Positions 59,870 to 64,000 of a stretch of DNA of 64,000 nt are shown here, one piece after another. A model generated the notes under the pieces. It ran no database searches. It saw only the letters and a list, made by a program, of their open reading frames with translations, and had not been told where the DNA came from. How positions within the stretch are numbered: the first letter of the stretch is position 1; each line of letters begins with the position of its first letter. The DNA is from Paramecium tetraurelia (Eukaryota > Ciliophora > Oligohymenophorea > Peniculida > Parameciidae). Location: NCBI RefSeq assembly GCF_000165425.1, contig NW_001799632.1, forward strand, positions 186,001 to 250,000, read 5' to 3'. The position numbers and the translations under genes were made by a program.

Positions 59870-61588
59870 TCAAAACATATCATTTAATATATCCTAGTTG
59901 ATTCCAGTACTTTAAATTGAAGAGATTCTCTTAACCAAATATGCACTTCCATTTTTATCCTCTACATTAGTCTTAATCTTCTTCACAATGGAGTCTGAGT
60001 CATCAAACATTTTTGGAGACAATTTTCCCCTTAACTAATCGATATCAGTCACATTAGCAACATATATTTTCATATTGAATTCGTCTTCATTTTTAAAACT
60101 CTATAGTTTTCTCTAATTTAATTCTATTGCAAACTAAGTGATAGGAAGTCTTAGGAAGAGCGGCCATGCTTCTTGCTTCAACTTCTTAATTCCCAAGAAA
60201 TAAGTGAGAGATTTAGCATGGTCTCTTTCAAGATTCTCCTCCCCCTCAGGTGTTATTCTCAACTCAAAACTTTTAGTATCGTAAACCTCCTCGTTGTTCC
60301 CAACCAACTTTAAAAGTTTAGGCAATTGGGCTTCACAAAACCCAGTCCACTTATGAAAGTTCTCAGAGGTCTTAGAAACTATAGATAGTGCAACAAAGTA
60401 TTAAAAACAATCAAAAAAATCAAATGGTCTCAATACTTCATTCCAATCTCCTAATTTCTAAGCTCCGATCTAGAATTCTTGGAAGATGGTTTGAAAAGTG
60501 ATCTTATGGACTTTGAATGTGGTATTAAAGAATGGATATGCCGGAGTTATGATTTGCATTATCTTATCATTCCTTTTATCTTCATCTCTCTTCCAGCAAA
60601 GCGTCTTAAATGTCTCTATCTCTGGACTATAAATAATAACATATAATCTCTTACTCAGATTCATCAATCACAACAGGTACTTTCCAATTCCATTGAGAAT
60701 AAATTTGGAAAAATAGACTCACAGTTTAACACAAATCCACTCGAGGAAACAATTAACAAATCTTTGCCATTAAAATTGCCCAACTAATACCTCCCAAATA
60801 ACCAATTATATTGCTTGACACCTTTCTCTTCTTTGCCCATTACTTTATTATTCTCAACGCCTGAACAAATTGAGAATGATCAGGCATTGATTTACTAATC
60901 AAAATACCATTCTTTCGACCATTCAAAGCATACATTGATTTATCTTCACTTTACAATAGGTTTCTTCTTAGTTCATCTAAATTATCATCAATATTTTCAG
61001 GAACTCTATCTGAATTTAATTGAGCAAAATTAATATCTATATGAAATCCTTTGTAAATCATCTTTATAATAGGATTTGAAGTGCTCTCTATTTTATTTAT
61101 CTATTCCATTCCTTACTCATTGGATAACAAATAAAATAAACTTTAATACATTTCAATCATAAATACCCATTAAAAAATTGTTCCCTTCTATCTATAAATT
61201 CTGGAGCTATGCATATTAAATCTATATCGGATTTGCTGTCTGCCACACCCAGTAACACTGATCCATAAGGCAACAATACAGCTGAACAATATTTTAAATG
61301 ATCCTCATTGATCCTTTTTTCTTTTGCACATTATTGAGACCACCTTTTAACTATCTGCCCCAAATAGGCTTAAATATCCTTGCTCTTTTATTGATTCTCT
61401 TCAATCGCTTGTAGAGAATCTGTTTCAATGAAGCTAAGTAATTAGCCTTTATTGCATTGATGATGCATTAAATTTTGATCATAATCAATTCTGCCATGAG
61501 CCTTCTTCAATTCATTGTTAATATCTTGGCTGCTCATTCTTGGAGCCAACTCCTTGATGAAGTTTATAAGCTCATTACTAAAATCCAT
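59870..61588 (-). CDS. Poly(A) polymerase (canonical type)
   Basis: 554 residues, introns of 26 and 28 nt, exact codon total. The nucleotidyltransferase domain has the diagnostic PYGSVLLGVADSKSDIDLICIAP with both metal-binding Asp residues, IDRREQFF, and the third Asp in FHIDINFAQL. The central domain has ALRIIKQWAKKR and GYLGGISWAILMAKICQLFP. The C-terminal domain reads KIMQIITPAYPFFNTTFKV, close to the ITPAYP...N motif of eukaryotic PAPs, followed by HKWTGFCEAQLPKLLKLV and IKKLKQEAWPLFLRLPIT. This enzyme adds the 3' poly(A) tail in the nucleus. It is shorter than animal PAP because the Ser/Thr-rich regulatory tail is missing, as expected for protists. Confidence 0.95.
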
Positions 61589-61775
61589 TTTTATAACTAT
61601 TTTATTATTTAAACAATATATAAAAATAATCATTTTGCAATAACAGTGATCCTAATAAACAATCACATTTTATCTTATTAAACCACTACCATTTCTTATT
61701 CATATTAAAAATTATTTTAGGTAACTACCTCTTTTATATACATATATATTAATAATATAATAATAATATTTTAAG

Positions 61776-62133
61776 ATGAGCTTCTAAGTAGTTAATGCAT
61801 ATTATTTGATAGACAACTGATTCCAAGAAGGAAGAATTTAGAAAATACTTAGAAAAGGCTGGCGTTATTGATCAGTTAACAAGGGTTCTAGTAGGATTGT
61901 ATGAAGAACCAGAAAAACCTAACAATGCTATTGAGTAAGTTTAAAATCGATTGTAGCTATGTGAAAAAGTACTTGGGATCGCCTGTTGATATTGATGTTG
62001 ACAAACTCAAATTAGAATATGAGAAACTTAAGGATGAGAATATTAGATTGAAGAGGGAAGTTGCTGATTTAAAAAAAGAAGTAATGTATCATCCTTATAG
62101 AAGCTATAAGCAGCCCAATAAGAACAGAATTGA
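61776..62133 (+). CDS. MYCBP: MYCBP/AMY-1 family protein
   Basis: 96 residues from four exons (introns of 25, 22 and 20 nt), exact codon total. The protein is a close MYCBP match: SKKEEFRKYLEKAGVIDQLT, LVGLYEEPEKPNNAIDYV, KKYLGSPVDIDVD and a C-terminal heptad region ending LKKEKLQAAQQEQN. The last intron (20 nt) is what places the stop correctly; without it the frame would run on past TAA codons. In animals MYCBP binds c-Myc and, in cilia, links PKA anchoring proteins and the radial spoke/axoneme. As ciliates have no Myc, a ciliary role is the likelier one (inference). Confidence 0.92.
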
Positions 62134-62180
62134 TATTACATAAATCAATAAATTTACATTACTAAATAAATATATAATAT

Positions 62181-64000
62181 TCAAATGGAAAGAATAATTA
62201 ATTTTTTAGAATCTATAATTATTGATATTAGTCCTTTCTTGCTTACTTACAGATCTTTGATTGAGTGGCATTCAAATTTATTTAGAGTTTCCAAATCTTC
62301 TGATGAAATGTATGCTGTTAATTACTATTAAATTTAATTGTCTTAATGGTTTGTACTCAAAATGATAAGTTTTCCATCAAAGTATTATAGTTCCTTGATA
62401 TATTTATTGTTGAATTGAATCTAATGTATTTGTTAAAAACTCTTTTATTAATATGTATATTAAACAATTGAATTGTTTATTAAAACAGATACCATGTATG
62501 AATTTTCGGATTGCTCAGAAAATCTGATTATTGAACTTGACAGATCAATGTTGATTTTGTTTATAAGTTGAGGCTTCAAGTTGATGGATATCTTATCTAA
62601 ATAATTTTACAATTAGCGAACTAATGAGTTGACAGTTACAAAAGGATCCTCTTATTCTATTTTATTTTGTTTTTATTAAATGTTGTCTATATAACTATCT
62701 CTAAAGACATTCTTTAAAATCTTTGTAACATTTTCTGTTTATTTGAACTCCACGTTTTTCTACACAACTACTTTAGTAAAAAATGTTTTTGGTGCTATTT
62801 AAATTAAATTAGTTGGATACTTATTTTTTCTTAATAGAAGCATTACAGATTTCTTAACTAAAATAAATGGTTATCCTTTAAGAAATCAAATAATTTTGAC
62901 AGATCTACTTCTATTTTATTGAGAGGAGAGTTAACATTCTCGCATTCCACTTCTTACTCATTTCCAGCCTTAATTGCGCATAAATTTAGCCAAACAAAGA
63001 AGTTTCTCAAGTGTAACTTAGTCTAATGACATTCAATTTAAAATCTGCTAAACACTTTTTAAATCTTTTAAATTGTTTCCTATAATTCTTCAAAAGGAGT
63101 TTTATGCAATCCTTAATAAAAGGGCCTAATTCAAACATAAATACTTACATGTTCTTTGATTAAATAAAGAAGTTGATGATAATTAAAATTCTAGATAACA
63201 CATTCATCAATGAGTCCTATATTATTTCTTAAATGTTATTGAAGCTGTTTGTGATATTCTAAAATAATAAGATTGTATAATTATATTACATCATCCATTT
63301 TCTACAATATTTTTGTATTGTAGAGTTCCTTCTAAAAGAATTGAACAAGTTCTTGAGGGCAATTTCCCTTTTGATAAAATTGCAAAATGTGATAATTGAT
63401 TGTTTCTTGAGGTCCAAAAGCTACCAAAGGACCTATTATGTTCAATTGATAGCATTTGAAGATGTCTTGTAATTGGGTGTTGATTAAGAGAATTGATGTT
63501 TTCAAAAAACAAAGTAATTCATTTAAGTAGCTCAATTATTAAATGTATTTCTAGATAAAATGTATGCTTTACTAAAATTTATTGATGTTTCAATAAGCCA
63601 ATATCGTAAATTTCAACAAACTATTTTGAAAAACAATGCAACTCATTTTCTAATTGGAATAATTATGTTGTGCTTGAATGTTCGATTTCTCCTAAATGTA
63701 GAATCCCATTAAAATTATAGGCAATTTACTTATTAGTTAATGAGAATATGATATTGTTTATCTATTGTTATTTTAGAAAGCAAAGATTTTGCCAATTTTT
63801 CCTAATAATTAAGTATGAAAATTACAAGTTTGTGGTCGATAATGGAATTATGGCTGCTTATAATTCCTGCTCTTTAATTATTTTTGCATTCACTTACACA
63901 AGAAGCATCTAGGTGATTTTATCTGAATTCTTGATTAGAGTGGATTGAATGATTTTTTAATGAGAAGCCAAGTGATAGAAGTATAATTTATTTCCAACAT
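62181..64000 (-). CDS. Probable anaphase-promoting complex subunit 4 (APC4-like), partial
   Basis: A minus-strand coding region ending at TGA 62183-62181 and reaching the right edge, where the first in-window codons read EINYTSITWLLIKKS, mid-protein in style. It contains helical stretches (LNELLCFLKTSILLINTQLQ, VQFFQKELYNTKILQKMDD), then LHLRNFFVWLNLCAIKAG, KIEVDLSKLFDFLKDNHLF and a beta-rich C-terminus, LQVSKKGLISIIIDSKKLII. The L-R-x-F-x-x-W-L motif after a long helical domain, followed by a short beta-rich end, matches the APC4 long domain. Several introns of 22-26 nt are clear; two junctions (near 63142-63156 and 62610) are unresolved and may hold 19-nt introns or a frame break. Confidence in coding is high, in the family moderate. 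Confidence 0.5.

Noticed and set aside
62134-62260. C-terminal extension of MYCBP through TAA codons to TGA at 62260.
   Set aside because: A 20-nt intron gives the expected short end and an earlier TGA at 62131-62133.

Overview
The window is macronuclear-type DNA of a ciliate, most likely Paramecium or a close relative. The evidence is internal. Convincing proteins can be read only if TAA and TAG are glutamine and TGA is the sole stop. Exons are joined by very small GT...AG introns, mostly 19-30 nt and starting GTA. The DNA is AT-rich and densely packed, with spacers often of 11-50 nt. Reading with the standard code breaks every gene here into fragments. In most resolved genes the codon count is an exact multiple of three after removing the introns I call, which supports the models.

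Layout. 1-5160: 5' end of a cyclic-nucleotide-type cation channel (-, cut by the left edge), a ciliary-looking repeat protein (-), a histidine-phosphatase-like protein lacking catalytic residues (+), and a DENN-domain protein (-). 5364-9104: a small unknown (-), DAD1 (+), an STPG/SHIPPO repeat protein (-) and a multi-pass membrane protein with a cysteine cluster (-). 9193-20253 is a plus-strand run: two coiled-coil or F-x-P-x-I proteins, a small MGAC protein, CFAP57, an oligopeptidase B-like S9 peptidase and a CCDC177-like coiled-coil protein. 21005-27486 (-): a SNF2 ATPase with a RING finger and a tubulin tyrosine ligase-like enzyme. 27707-35078 (+): a secreted protein and five coiled-coil or small proteins. 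35480-40356 (-): a divergent SLC44 transporter, a TPR-like protein and an EamA/DMT transporter. 40357-41939 is a gene-poor gap. 41940-51706: a small coiled-coil protein, a MAPK-like kinase (-), a TPR-like protein, a decayed-looking stretch, a canonical SLC44 choline transporter-like protein and a CNBD channel without a recognisable pore filter. 51723-58587: coiled-coil proteins, a p24/GOLD cargo receptor, an 8-TM protein and a membrane-anchored MORN plus Ulp1-type SUMO protease. 58773-64000: a DeSI-thioredoxin fusion, poly(A) polymerase, MYCBP and a probable APC4 running off the right edge.

Two themes recur. One is cilia (CFAP57, STPG repeats, TTLL, the R-x-H-F-x-x-G repeat protein, coiled-coil proteins). 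The other is SUMO/ubiquitin and membrane trafficking (Ulp-type protease, DeSI, RING-SNF2, APC4-like, DENN, p24, DAD1). No mobile element, CRISPR array, rRNA or tRNA was recognised. CFAP57 and the TTLL gene each carry one or more single-base frame breaks that no intron explains; these could be sequence errors or early gene decay.
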